Shown: positions 36,501-45,430 of the stretch, in pieces
Layout: each line of letters begins with the position of its first letter
Numbering within the stretch: the stretch's first letter is position 1
NCBI GenBank assembly: GCA_937928045.1
Contig: CALFWO010000015.1
Coordinates: forward strand, 111,615 to 175,614
Source: an uncultured Saprospiraceae bacterium
Lineage (GTDB): Bacteria > Bacteroidota > Bacteroidia > Chitinophagales > Saprospiraceae
DNA: 64,000 nt
Reading direction: 5' to 3'
Program-made: the position numbers and the translations under genes
Notes under the pieces: model-generated
Told to the model about the DNA's origin: nothing
What the model saw: the letters and a program-made list of their open reading frames with translations, nothing else
The model's database searches: none

Positions 36501-38996
36501 GTTGGTATGGCCACTGCAACAGATGGATGTTCGGGACCTCCGGTTTTAACCTTTTCTGATTTCAGTACTCAAGAATCATCAGGATGTGGTCAATTTACCT
36601 ATACAATAACAAGGACTTGGGAGGCAGTAGATGATTGTGGACAGTCTTCAACTTGCGTCCAAATTATTGAAGTAGAAGATGTTGAAGGACCAATGATTAC
36701 TTGTTCTGCTGATATGACAGTGGAGTGTGAAGAAGATATTGAAGCGAATGTATCTCTTGTTGTTGCCACTGATAACTGTGATATTCCTGAAGTAACTTTT
36801 GTAGGACCAATTTTGATAGCTGGTCAAGCAGATTGTGATGGTGCTGTGTATGAAGTTACTTATACAGCAACAGATGTGTGCGGAAACACACCAGCAGTAT
36901 GTACACAAACTTGGACATTAAGAAATAATGGACCAATCATTACTTGTCCAGCACCAGTAACGGTTGAATGTGGAGAAGATATTGTTGTTGATCCTTCGGA
37001 TGTTACAGTAGTTACTTCTTGTGGATCAACATTTACTACAGAAGTTTTTGGACCAAACGTGTATGATGGACTTCCAAATTGTCCGGGTTCTAGATATGTA
37101 TATCGCTATTTAGTCACTGATGAGTGCGGCAGAGTTGCAGTATGTTCGCGAGAATTTTTCATTGAAAATGATGCACCGACAATTACTTGTTCGCCTGATC
37201 AAATAGTGACTTGTGAAGATGAAATCATTACTGATCCGGAACAAATGATAACATTCACAACTAGTTGCGATTTGGAAGCAGATATTGAAGTAGATGGCCC
37301 GAATTTAGTTGGGGGGGTACCTACTTGTAATGGCGCTCAATATGATGTTACTTATACCGTTACAGATCCTTGCGGACGTTCTGCGACTTGTACAATTAGA
37401 TGGACATTATCCAACTCAGGACCAAGCATTGTCATGTGTGCTCCTGATCGTATCGTTGAATGTAATGCAGACATCGTATCAGAACCAGAATTATTGGAAG
37501 TTGAATTAGCATGTGGAACTTATCAAATTTTCCCATCAAACATTTTTGCAATTAATGGACTAGGGAATTGTCCAGGAGCACAATACGGAATTACGTATCA
37601 AGTCTTTGATGTATGTGGTCGAAGTGCAAGTTGTACACAAGTATGGACAATTGAAAATGAAGCTCCACGAGTGATTCCACCGAATCCAATAGTAGTTGCT
37701 TGTTTAGATGATGTTAATCCAAATATTTTTGATGCCGAGGTAGAAACATCTTGTGGATTGGCAATAGAAAGAAGAGAGATTATCGGACCAATTTATGATG
37801 AAGACCAACCATTGTGTACAGGTTCAGTAGTTACCTTTTTATATTCTTTCTGGGATGAATGTGGTCGAATGACTTGTGAAGCTCAGACGGTAACTATAAA
37901 TCCGGGAGCAGCAGCAGGACCAGAATTTGATGATGTCTATGTAGAATGTGATTTATTGCCAGTAGCTCCAACAAGTTTAACAGCATGTGGCATAGATTAC
38001 GATTTGACGATGTCAGAAAAGATAAAAGAACGTCCAGGATCTTCTGATGATTACAAGGTTATCAGGACTTATTCTGGAACTGATGAGTGTGGAAATATCT
38101 TCATGTTCGATCAAACCATATTTGTTAGATGCGATGCTAGTCCTCAACAAGGATCAGATAAGTTATGTATGTTGTCTGATGCAGGATGGGCAGATCAAGA
38201 ATATGTAATGGAGCATCCTATATTTAGCAAAGTAAAAGTGACACCAGATAATCCTTTGGTAATTGGACATGGAGAGAGAATGTTGTTGATTCATGATTAT
38301 GCTTGTATCGCTAATTTGTTACCTATTCCAGGTAAGCCAAGAATTTTCTCATACGATATGAACGTTGTTGATTTGTATGAAGAAAATAATTGCACAGGCG
38401 AATTTTCTGAACCAGTTAGGAAGTCAATATTTGAAAATAGTTTATTGTCACAGCTTATTGCGTTAAACTTAAATTTCCAAGTTAATCCTCAGGCTGCTGG
38501 AATTGATGTAACACAACTGTGTATTGAAATAGATCCAAAACTTTTAGATGAGTTAGGTTCAAATACGACAATTGCTGCCCTTTATGAATTGGCAGAAAAA
38601 GCAATATCGGGAGGCTATACAGGAAATACTTACCGGCTATCTAATGAAATTAGAAGAGTATTAGAATACTTTACTGATTGCCCAAGTTACCCATGTGAAA
38701 TAGAAGTTGATAACCTGGGTTATTCAGATCGAGTACCTCAAGGTTTTGCCAATTTTGAAATTTACCCGAATCCTGCCGTTGATCAGTTGAACATAATCGT
38801 AAAAGATGTTCAAGAGGAACTGACTATTAAGATTTATTCAAATATTGGAGAAGTAGTATTTGATAAATCAATTAAGTCATCAACGTATGATCAAATAACC
38901 ATCGATCATTTACCGGAAGGAATGTATCACACTGTTTTATTGAAAGAAAATAGAGTAGTGCAAACAGAAAAATTCATCAAGGTGAATGAATTCTAG
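33540..38996 (+). CDS. Giant T9SS-secreted adhesin with SprB, novel 113-aa and HYR-type repeats
   Basis: 1818 aa. Signal peptide (about 1-36, LFAFDVSAQ), a SprB-like repeat (VSVITSGGTAPITFLWSANA, residues 55-110), then six 113-aa Cys-rich units opening P-V-V-T-C-A-x-F with the marks LGPNTPNGVW, GGFTAASGG, DNC and LHSSYEENRT. An HYR-type unit separates the first from the other five. About seven further HYR-like units follow (TIVCPADLTINCEDSIDPSN, CGQSSTCVQIIEVEDVEGP). A non-repetitive region (LCMLSDAGWADQEYVMEHPI) precedes a type A sorting domain (YPNPAVDQLNIIV ... KFIKVNEF). Abundant paired Cys suggests disulphide-locked modules. The likely job is surface adhesion or gliding. It ends in a strong terminator. 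Confidence 0.88.
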   Translation: MKKSTICKRSNFKKLFPQLPTLILLLSLFAFDVSAQCTLDAGCRRDMDESCVGAADGQVSVITSGGTAPITFLWSANAGSATTPVVSGLPAGLYTVTATDMNGCIDICAAQVNIGSDTNSPIVTCADFTASFDDCPAGLGPNTPNGVWFPIGPAGGFTAASGGSYSMFLDLSTCISDNCTDLEDIEVTLFSSYIESSTACAITLVNEFSVRDQAGNISPDRIITRFTIEDMSGTPPMIVCPPNVTLECDESTVPLIDGGTLPNPSAMDACDPAPMLAYSDTFTPGSCDQNRVIERTWTAINACGITSSCMQTITVQDTEGPVVTCAEFTATYDGCPGPLGPNTPNGAWIAVGPDGGFTAASGGIYSVTVDLTSCVVDNCGPLENLEVSLHSSYVENRTSCAVTLVNEFSVRDECGNVAADRVITKITVQDVEAPVVTCAPFTATYDGCPAPLGPNTPTGNWISIPASGTFLAASGGIYSVTVDLNGCVSDNCTNLEDMEWSLHSSYEENRTSCSVTLVNELSIRDECGLISPDRVITKITVQDVEAPVVTCADFTETYTGCPSGLGPNTPNGVWFAVGADGGFTAASGGIYTVPVDLTSCVSDNCTDLEDIEVTLHSSYEENRTDCQVTLVNEFSVRDACGLVSPDKFITKITVQDDEAPEVSCADFTATFTGCPSGLGPNTPNGVWFPIGADGGFTAASGGSFTIPVDLTPCVSDNCTSLPEIEYTLHSSYEEGRTDCQVTLVNEFSLRDECGNISNDRVITRITIMDDEAPEVTCDEFVATFNRCPDPLGPNTPNGVWFAIGADGGFTTAVGGSSTAFLDLSGCIMDNCQDLAELEVTLHSSYEENRVPGCSVDILNEFNVRDACENIALGRIVFRGQIRFDGDPPTIVCPAEAVVECLSPTDPSVTGMATGSSECGDVMITFNDEFTPSCGMTGTIVRTWIATDACGKTSSCTQNIVIVDTTPPTIVCPADLTINCEDSIDPSNVGMATATDGCSGPPVLTFSDFSTQESSGCGQFTYTITRTWEAVDDCGQSSTCVQIIEVEDVEGPMITCSADMTVECEEDIEANVSLVVATDNCDIPEVTFVGPILIAGQADCDGAVYEVTYTATDVCGNTPAVCTQTWTLRNNGPIITCPAPVTVECGEDIVVDPSDVTVVTSCGSTFTTEVFGPNVYDGLPNCPGSRYVYRYLVTDECGRVAVCSREFFIENDAPTITCSPDQIVTCEDEIITDPEQMITFTTSCDLEADIEVDGPNLVGGVPTCNGAQYDVTYTVTDPCGRSATCTIRWTLSNSGPSIVMCAPDRIVECNADIVSEPELLEVELACGTYQIFPSNIFAINGLGNCPGAQYGITYQVFDVCGRSASCTQVWTIENEAPRVIPPNPIVVACLDDVNPNIFDAEVETSCGLAIERREIIGPIYDEDQPLCTGSVVTFLYSFWDECGRMTCEAQTVTINPGAAAGPEFDDVYVECDLLPVAPTSLTACGIDYDLTMSEKIKERPGSSDDYKVIRTYSGTDECGNIFMFDQTIFVRCDASPQQGSDKLCMLSDAGWADQEYVMEHPIFSKVKVTPDNPLVIGHGERMLLIHDYACIANLLPIPGKPRIFSYDMNVVDLYEENNCTGEFSEPVRKSIFENSLLSQLIALNLNFQVNPQAAGIDVTQLCIEIDPKLLDELGSNTTIAALYELAEKAISGGYTGNTYRLSNEIRRVLEYFTDCPSYPCEIEVDNLGYSDRVPQGFANFEIYPNPAVDQLNIIVKDVQEELTIKIYSNIGEVVFDKSIKSSTYDQITIDHLPEGMYHTVLLKENRVVQTEKFIKVNEF
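33900..36200 (+). repeat. Six 339-bp coding repeats in the adhesin gene
   Basis: Unit starts fall at about 33900, 34500, 34839, 35178, 35517 and 35856. The last five are in tandem with an exact 339-nt (113-codon) step, and the last unit runs slightly longer, to about 36200. The first unit is separated from the rest by one HYR-type module. Neighbouring copies share long stretches of identical DNA, for example around CTTGGACCTAATACTCC, so unequal recombination could change copy number. Confidence 0.85.
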
Positions 38997-39019
38997 GGTT
39001 CTATATTAAATAGATGCTC

Positions 39020-39053
39020 GGCGGTCTTTCGTTAAGGAAGGCCGCCATTTTTT
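39020..39053 (+). terminator. Intrinsic terminator of the adhesin gene
   Basis: GGCGGTCTTTC pairs over 11 bp (with G-U pairs) with GGAAGGCCGCC around a 5-nt loop, followed by ATTTTTTG. It starts 24 nt after the stop. A near copy follows the T9SS gene at 59169. Confidence 0.92.
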
Positions 39054-39176
39054 GTATTTTTTTAATTACGTAATTTGATTAGATCCTCAATTGTAAATAT
39101 TGACCCAATTTAATTGAGGACAACAATAAAATAAAGTTTAGGTTGTAATATAAATTTACTTGAAGCCTATTATCTT

Positions 39177-42029
39177 TTAATACTCTAAAATAAATTTTGA
39201 CAAATTTTGCCCTTTGTCGAGATCTAATTTTTTCCGCAAGCGGTAGCGAGCTACTTCAATACCGCGAAGAGAAATTCCCATAAGATTAGCAATGTCTTTT
39301 GAATTTAAATTTAGCCTTAAGAAGGCGCAAAGTTTTTGTTCATTTGGGGAAAGTTTAACAAATTCGCTTCTCAGTCGAGTCAAGAAATCTCCATGAACTT
39401 GATCGAAATGATATTCAAACTGTTTCCAATCTTCTTGTAGTTTAAGAGTTGTATCGATGTCTTTTACTATGTGTTCTAATTGAGTTTTTGTTTCTTTATT
39501 TTTTCCTTTTTTATTTACCTCTTTTAATTTCTCTTTTATAGTTTCTATGTATTCATTTTTAACAACTAAATTCATTGTAGAGGCCGCAAGAAGTGTAGAA
39601 AGATGTTGCATTTCACTTTTTAATTTATCTTCTTCAAGCTTCAAAATGTCTTGTTCTTTTTGTTTTTCAACCCTTTCAAATTCTTTTTGTTTTTCAATTA
39701 ACTCATTGCGTTTAGTTTCTTCAATTATTTGTGCCTTTTTTAAGTATCGTTGTTTTTGAATTCTTGATGCCCAAAGCAAAAAAATACATCCTAAAATTGC
39801 AAAACAAATTTTTCCAAGGGTACTTCTATGGAAAGGTGGTTTGATGATAAAAAGAAATTTCTGACTGGTTATTATCTCTCCAAAATAATTTCTCGTTTGC
39901 GCATAGAATTCATATTTACCATTTGTTAAATTGGTATATTCTTTAACAGGCATATTTGTCCATTCACCGTAATCTTCATCAAAACCTTTTAAAAAAAATC
40001 TAAATTCTTGATTGTTCATTGCATTAAGGTTAAATGATTCAACCTTGAATTGTAATACCTTTTCTTTGTGCGAAATATTTAATGGTGTAATGTCTTTTAG
40101 GTGTTGCTCGAAAGGCTTCTGCATATACAAAATACTGTCTCTAAGAACACTTGTCACTTGTCTAATTATTAAAGGGTTGTCCGGGCGATCTCGATTCTCT
40201 AATTCAGGTTTGTAGTTAATAAAGCCTTCATTCGCGTTGAATAAAACACCATTTTCCGTATTTACTGAGACATTCAGTAAATCGTTATTAAGAGAATATC
40301 GAAGTTGAAATAGAGAGGAAGGAACAAAAGCATAATTGTTACTGCTGATTTGTTTGTAATAACCTACAAAATTCTCGGAGATGATATGAATGTTTTTTTT
40401 GTTGTCTTGTGTCATTAAATAAACAGGCTCTTCGGGAATCTCTTGAGAGAAAAAATCAGCTTTTGCAATACGATTACTTGACTGGTCTAATTGAAAAACC
40501 CCAGCCGGTGTAGCCAAGTAAAGTTCGTTGTCAATTTTATTTAGTATAATTTGTTCTTCAATAGGTAGTTTTGAATCATTTGGTATTTTTTCTACATCTG
40601 CTCTGGTCAATGTCTCATTTAAATTTAGTTGGAATATCCCTTTGTAAAATTGTCCAACCCATATTATTCCATTTTGGTCTTCTTCGAAAAAACGACTGGA
40701 TTCATCAAAACCTTCGATTTTTTGAACTTTTTGCAAAATTAAATTTTCATCAACTTTGAATAAATAAAGGCCGGAATAAGTTCCTCCGATGGCGAATTTG
40801 GGATTGGACTTTAATTGTTTGATTTGCCATAGACCTTTGGTATTTACGAGTTGTGTTGCCTTTCCTTTTTCTAGTATAAATAATCCCGTGTGATGACCTG
40901 CGTAAAGTTTTCCTACTATTTTTTGCATGCCATAGGCAGGCCCTTCAGTTCCTTTTAGAAACACACTTTTATTCGAATCTTTAGCTAAATAATATATTCC
41001 GTTAGAGGTGGTAAAATAAGTTCCGTCATCTAACTCATAGGCTTCGTATCCGCTACCTTGTAGGTTGATTTCCTGGTTGATAAATCTCATGGGGGAATTG
41101 ATGTCGACCAAGGCAATTCCATTTTGCATACCTACCCATAAATTACCTGAATAGTCCTGAAAGGTTCTAAGGCAAGCATTTGTCTGTAGTCCATCTGCAC
41201 TGGTAATATTTTCGATAGTCTTTTTTTGTAAGTCGTAAAGAAGTAAACCTGCCGTTTGGGTAGAAATCACTAACCTAGAATCTGAAAGTTGAAGAATATG
41301 GTTTACATATTTCCCGCTAAGTGTTTTGACTAATTCAGGATACTGACTTGTGACTCCAAATGAACTAGAAAATTCGATTAAACCAGAATTGTAAAAAAGT
41401 AGTAACCCTTCGTTTTGTGGAATAATGCCTGCAATGATCTGGCCCTCATTTTTTTGAGCATAATTACTTACCAACCGTCCTTCTATTATTTCATATAATT
41501 TCCCATTTCTATTTTGAATGTATAATTTTCCATTTGCGAGAAAAGAGCGATCCAATCCACCTTTTTGAGTAAGGACATTAATCGATTGACCATCATAAAC
41601 GTAAATTCCTTGAAAGGTGCAAAAGTAGACTTTTGAATTTAGCAGGAAAATATCCCAAACCTCGTCAAAATCCCGGGAATTAGTAGGAACCAAATCCATT
41701 AATGAGATATAATTCCAATTATCAGTCAAATAACCAAAAGTGCCTTGTGATCCAACGTAAAGCCGATTTGTTCCTTCGTCGAATGCTAAAGACCTTTTTT
41801 TCTTTCCACTTTCAAATGCATGGACTTTCCAACCATTTCCATTGTAAGCCAATACTCCTAGATTATTGGCTGCAAAAAGTGTCATATTTCTATTTTGGGC
41901 AAAATCAATATTTTGTATTCCGGCTTTGTAGTCAGCCGAAGTAAAATTTTGAATAGGATATTTTCCTTCATAACTGTATGAATTATAGGAAATCGCCAGT
42001 AGGAGACATATTTGGATTAGATACTTCAT
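39177..42029 (-). CDS. Membrane hybrid regulator: beta-propeller, Y_Y_Y, coiled coil, LuxR-type HTH
   Basis: 950 aa. Signal peptide (1-20), then about 600 residues of two-component-regulator-propeller repeats (GNLWVGMQNGIALVD, NGIIWVGQFYKGIFQL). A Y_Y_Y module follows at about 655-725 (FRFFLKGFDEDYGEWTNMPV, NGKYEFYAQTRNYFGE), a single membrane helix near 735-757, a cytoplasmic coiled coil, and a C-terminal HTH (892-950; LSPNEQKLCAFLRLNLNSKD, GISLRGIEVARYRLRKKL). There is no histidine kinase domain, so it should bind DNA directly from the membrane after sensing a periplasmic ligand. It is divergent from the glucan utilisation genes, 268 nt between starts, and is their probable oligosaccharide-responsive activator. 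Confidence 0.88.
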   Translation of the reverse strand: MKYLIQICLLLAISYNSYSYEGKYPIQNFTSADYKAGIQNIDFAQNRNMTLFAANNLGVLAYNGNGWKVHAFESGKKKRSLAFDEGTNRLYVGSQGTFGYLTDNWNYISLMDLVPTNSRDFDEVWDIFLLNSKVYFCTFQGIYVYDGQSINVLTQKGGLDRSFLANGKLYIQNRNGKLYEIIEGRLVSNYAQKNEGQIIAGIIPQNEGLLLFYNSGLIEFSSSFGVTSQYPELVKTLSGKYVNHILQLSDSRLVISTQTAGLLLYDLQKKTIENITSADGLQTNACLRTFQDYSGNLWVGMQNGIALVDINSPMRFINQEINLQGSGYEAYELDDGTYFTTSNGIYYLAKDSNKSVFLKGTEGPAYGMQKIVGKLYAGHHTGLFILEKGKATQLVNTKGLWQIKQLKSNPKFAIGGTYSGLYLFKVDENLILQKVQKIEGFDESSRFFEEDQNGIIWVGQFYKGIFQLNLNETLTRADVEKIPNDSKLPIEEQIILNKIDNELYLATPAGVFQLDQSSNRIAKADFFSQEIPEEPVYLMTQDNKKNIHIISENFVGYYKQISSNNYAFVPSSLFQLRYSLNNDLLNVSVNTENGVLFNANEGFINYKPELENRDRPDNPLIIRQVTSVLRDSILYMQKPFEQHLKDITPLNISHKEKVLQFKVESFNLNAMNNQEFRFFLKGFDEDYGEWTNMPVKEYTNLTNGKYEFYAQTRNYFGEIITSQKFLFIIKPPFHRSTLGKICFAILGCIFLLWASRIQKQRYLKKAQIIEETKRNELIEKQKEFERVEKQKEQDILKLEEDKLKSEMQHLSTLLAASTMNLVVKNEYIETIKEKLKEVNKKGKNKETKTQLEHIVKDIDTTLKLQEDWKQFEYHFDQVHGDFLTRLRSEFVKLSPNEQKLCAFLRLNLNSKDIANLMGISLRGIEVARYRLRKKLDLDKGQNLSKFILEY

Positions 42030-42109
42030 GTTGGTTTAAAAAATACGGTTGTGCAGGTTTGGTTGGTATAAATATCACTAATATACAACGAGTTATGATA
42101 TATCTATGT

Positions 42110-42117
42110 TAATTTTG
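42110..42117 (+). promoter_or_regulatory. Candidate -7 promoter element of the glucan operon
   Basis: TAATTTTG matches TAnnTTTG and lies in the 268-nt divergent gap between the regulator and the operon, 180 nt before the first start. No clear -33 box at the expected spacing. The rest of the gap holds no gene. Confidence 0.25.
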
Positions 42118-42297
42118 TAGTAGTCTAAATTGTTTTTGATGAAATAATTGATTGGTTTTATTTCAAAAGGTAAATCAAACTAAAAACTACTTTGTCCTTA
42201 TATTTAGCGAGAAAGATTCAACGATTCGTCGAATTATCTATTTACTTGATGCGTTGTTGATGTAATCGAAATCGCGATATCTAAAAAGTAAGACCAA

Positions 42298-45200
42298 ATG
42301 AAAAATATCCTGCTCTATATCTTCCTCTTTACATCCACCGTCCTCTTAGCACAAGTTGACCAAGTTGTAGTTGTTAAAAGCAATGCTGGTCATAAATTAT
42401 TAGTAAACGGTGAAGACTTTATGATTAATGGAATGAATTGGGATTATATTCCAATAGGCACAAATACCGTTAACGCCGATTTCTGGAAAAAATCTGATGA
42501 CATCATTAGAGCTGGATTGGACGCAGAAATGGGACTTCTCAAAAACATGAATGTCAATGTAATTAGACAGTACACTGGTGTTCCTGCCAAATGGATAAAA
42601 TACATATATGAAAATTATGGTATATACACAATGTTAAACCATTCGTTTGGAAGATATGGTCTTACCATAAATGGAGTTTGGACCCCAATTACGCTATACG
42701 ATGATCCCGTTGTTCAAAAACTCTTGATGGATGAAATAACTCAAGTTGCTAATGATTACAAAAATACACCTGGCTTGTTGATGTATCTTTTAGGTAATGA
42801 GAACAATTATGGATTATTCTGGCAAGGTGCTGAGACAGAAGACTTTCCGGACGATGAAAAACAGAAGCAGTTTATAGGAGAAAAGAGAGGAAGACCAATG
42901 TACAGATTGATGAATGAAGCTGCCAAAGCAATGAAGGCCATTGATACTGCTCGACCAGTTGCGCTTTGTAATGGCGACATTCTTTTCATTGATATCATAG
43001 CTGAAGAATGTAAGGATGTCGATATTTATGGTACGAACACCTACCGAGGTGTATCTTTCGGGGACATGTTTGAAGTTGTGAAAACCAAACTGGATAAACC
43101 AATCATGTTTACTGAATTTGGAGCAGATGCCTTTAACACTATTAATGGAGCTGAGGATCAGGAAGCCCAAGCTTACTACATGGTAGGCAACTGGAAGGAA
43201 ATTTATGAAAATGCAGCTGGTGTAGGCAAAGCTGGAAACTCAATAGGAGGATTTACTTTTCAATTCAGTGATGGTTGGTGGAAATTTGGTTTTGATGATC
43301 GGAAAAATGCTGAAGTTCATGACAACAACGCTTCATGGTCCAATGGTGGTTATGCAAAAGATTGGATTCCAGGAGAAAACAACATGAATGAAGAGTGGTT
43401 TGGGATTTGTGCAAAAGGCCCGACCAACGAAAGAGGTTTGTTTACACTTTATCCTCGGGCAGCCTACTATGCTCTAAAAAATGCCCATCAATTAGATCCC
43501 TATGCTGATGGGGTTACGGTGGCTACAGTTAATAACTATTTCGATAATATTAGTTTGATGGATGCTGTGTTAAGAGCGCGAGGAGATAAGGCGGCACTGG
43601 AGAGTAACAAAAAAATTCGGTTAAGTACTTTCAGAGCAGAGTTTGAAACCTTTAACACCGGCGGATCTTTGCTAACAACTCCAATCAACGCTATTCCAGT
43701 TACCGACCCTGGACAGGGTTCTTTTCCTGATGAACTTGGTTTTGATAACATGCAATCTTTCTTTTTTGGAGTAGAAGCAAATCCGTCATCCAATTTAAGA
43801 GCAAGTGCAAGCTTTAATGCAGTGGGAAATGTTGCTGATAATCCTATTGATGAGATATTTTATGAAAACAGGGTTAGAAGTAACTCAGTGACTAGAAGTG
43901 GCGGGAATTTAAAGCTTTATAATGCAGATTTTGATTGGACAGCTAAGGACTTTGACTTAAGAGGTTTCTATAGAACTGGGCATTATCACTGGGGTTATGA
44001 AGGGGATTTCTTTGGTTTGTATCCAGAAGCAAATTATGGACCCAATCTAGATTTATATAATGGAGAAATACTAGGAATTGAATTAGACGGAAAAAAAGCC
44101 TTTAAAGGACTAAAGGCCGCCTTTGGTCCTCAACTCTGGTGGGGGGCGAACCCAGCTTTTCTTTTGAAATATAGCAGGGAAATTAAACATCTAAAAATAA
44201 CCGGAGTATTTCATGAAGATATTGATGATGTTGGAGAAGCAGTAACTTCCATTGCTGTTCCACTTCCTAAAACGCGCAGAGCCACAATACATTTGGCAAA
44301 GAAAATGGGGCCGTTAGAAATTGAACTTGGTGGTATCTGGGGTGGGTCTCCGTTAAATGGAAGATCTTTTCAAATTGTAGAAGGGTCCGAAGGAGATTAC
44401 GAAGTTTATGAAGATGAAATTAAACCTTCAGATAACTGGGGTGGTAAGGCCAAAATAAAATTTTCGAAAGGAGCATTTAATTGGTATGCTCAAGGTGCAG
44501 TGATGGGTCTTGTTGCCAATGGTGGCGCGGATGGCACAAGAACTTTTACCGGATGGAGATTGAAAGATAGTGGAAGTGGAAATCAAAACAACTTTCTATC
44601 AGGGTTTACCTTTTCACTGGGAGACTTCCAAATTGCACCTAATTTCTTGTGGCAAAAACCACTTGTTGGACCAGTTCCAGCAGATATTCAAGGGCCTGGC
44701 CGATTAAGAAATATTCAAGATGATCCTTTCGCAGTAAGATCCAATAGAGAAACGATTGCTGGAGAATTATTAATCACTTTTGATCCTACTCCAGGAACTT
44801 GGATGTACGAATGGGATAATGACCGTGCTGAAGATGCTAAATTCGCCGTTAGTGCAGGGTTAGTCTATCGCCATCTTCCTACCACGCAGGATGCAGCAAT
44901 CGGATTCTTAAGCAATAGAAATTCCTTTGCCTTTCCTCAATCCGCTCCAGCTCAAGATTTATGGGAATCAAATATTAGAATCGTCTCCAAGATTAATCGT
45001 GACTTTGGATTAATTTCAAATGTATTATTTGGTACTGCTCAGTCCAATGGAAGCGATGATAGATTAATTGAGCGTTATGCATTGGATTTAAGGGCCATTT
45101 ATAAAAAATTGAAGTTAACATCTCATGTCAAAATTAATGATTGGGGCCCTTTTGATTATCACCGTGATTTTAATTTGACTTATCCGACTCAACTCATGTT

Positions 45201-45423
45201 TGATCTGTCTACGACGCTTAGTAAACCAGGATGGTTTGTTTTGCCAAGTACTCAGATGGGCATTCGTTGGACTTGGCGTTCATTAGATAAATATTCACCA
45301 AGATATTTACCAAATGCAACAGCTTCCGAATTTGCAACTGGTCCTATTATTAGTCCAGAAGGTTTCGACAACGGATCTGAATGGGAGTTCAGGACTTATA
45401 TTCATATCAACATTGGTAAATAA
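42298..45423 (+). CDS. Clan-A glycosidase fused to an outer-membrane beta-barrel
   Basis: 1041 aa with signal peptide (1-18, TSTVLLAQ). Residues 20-405 are a GH2/GH5-like TIM barrel: LVNGEDFMINGMNWDYIPIG, NVNVIRQYTG, LLGNENN with the presumed acid/base Glu168, and IMFTEFGAD with the presumed nucleophile Glu273. From about 480 to the end the sequence changes to amphipathic strands of 9-13 residues with short turns and aromatic belts (AFGPQLWWGANPAFLLKYSR, KIKFSKGAFNWYAQGAVMGL) and closes in EFRTYIHINIGK, a typical outer-membrane barrel end. An enzyme and a pore-like barrel in one chain is unusual. First gene of the glucan operon. Substrate specificity (beta-1,3-glucan) is inferred from neighbours. 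The GH family number is not certain. Confidence 0.75.
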   Translation: MKNILLYIFLFTSTVLLAQVDQVVVVKSNAGHKLLVNGEDFMINGMNWDYIPIGTNTVNADFWKKSDDIIRAGLDAEMGLLKNMNVNVIRQYTGVPAKWIKYIYENYGIYTMLNHSFGRYGLTINGVWTPITLYDDPVVQKLLMDEITQVANDYKNTPGLLMYLLGNENNYGLFWQGAETEDFPDDEKQKQFIGEKRGRPMYRLMNEAAKAMKAIDTARPVALCNGDILFIDIIAEECKDVDIYGTNTYRGVSFGDMFEVVKTKLDKPIMFTEFGADAFNTINGAEDQEAQAYYMVGNWKEIYENAAGVGKAGNSIGGFTFQFSDGWWKFGFDDRKNAEVHDNNASWSNGGYAKDWIPGENNMNEEWFGICAKGPTNERGLFTLYPRAAYYALKNAHQLDPYADGVTVATVNNYFDNISLMDAVLRARGDKAALESNKKIRLSTFRAEFETFNTGGSLLTTPINAIPVTDPGQGSFPDELGFDNMQSFFFGVEANPSSNLRASASFNAVGNVADNPIDEIFYENRVRSNSVTRSGGNLKLYNADFDWTAKDFDLRGFYRTGHYHWGYEGDFFGLYPEANYGPNLDLYNGEILGIELDGKKAFKGLKAAFGPQLWWGANPAFLLKYSREIKHLKITGVFHEDIDDVGEAVTSIAVPLPKTRRATIHLAKKMGPLEIELGGIWGGSPLNGRSFQIVEGSEGDYEVYEDEIKPSDNWGGKAKIKFSKGAFNWYAQGAVMGLVANGGADGTRTFTGWRLKDSGSGNQNNFLSGFTFSLGDFQIAPNFLWQKPLVGPVPADIQGPGRLRNIQDDPFAVRSNRETIAGELLITFDPTPGTWMYEWDNDRAEDAKFAVSAGLVYRHLPTTQDAAIGFLSNRNSFAFPQSAPAQDLWESNIRIVSKINRDFGLISNVLFGTAQSNGSDDRLIERYALDLRAIYKKLKLTSHVKINDWGPFDYHRDFNLTYPTQLMFDLSTTLSKPGWFVLPSTQMGIRWTWRSLDKYSPRYLPNATASEFATGPIISPEGFDNGSEWEFRTYIHINIGK

Positions 45424-45430
45424 GATTAAG

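Noticed and set aside
45314..45430. N-terminal extension of the binding lipoprotein overlapping the glycosidase-barrel gene
   Set aside because: It would bury the lipoprotein signal, and the ATG at 45431 sits directly after the upstream stop.
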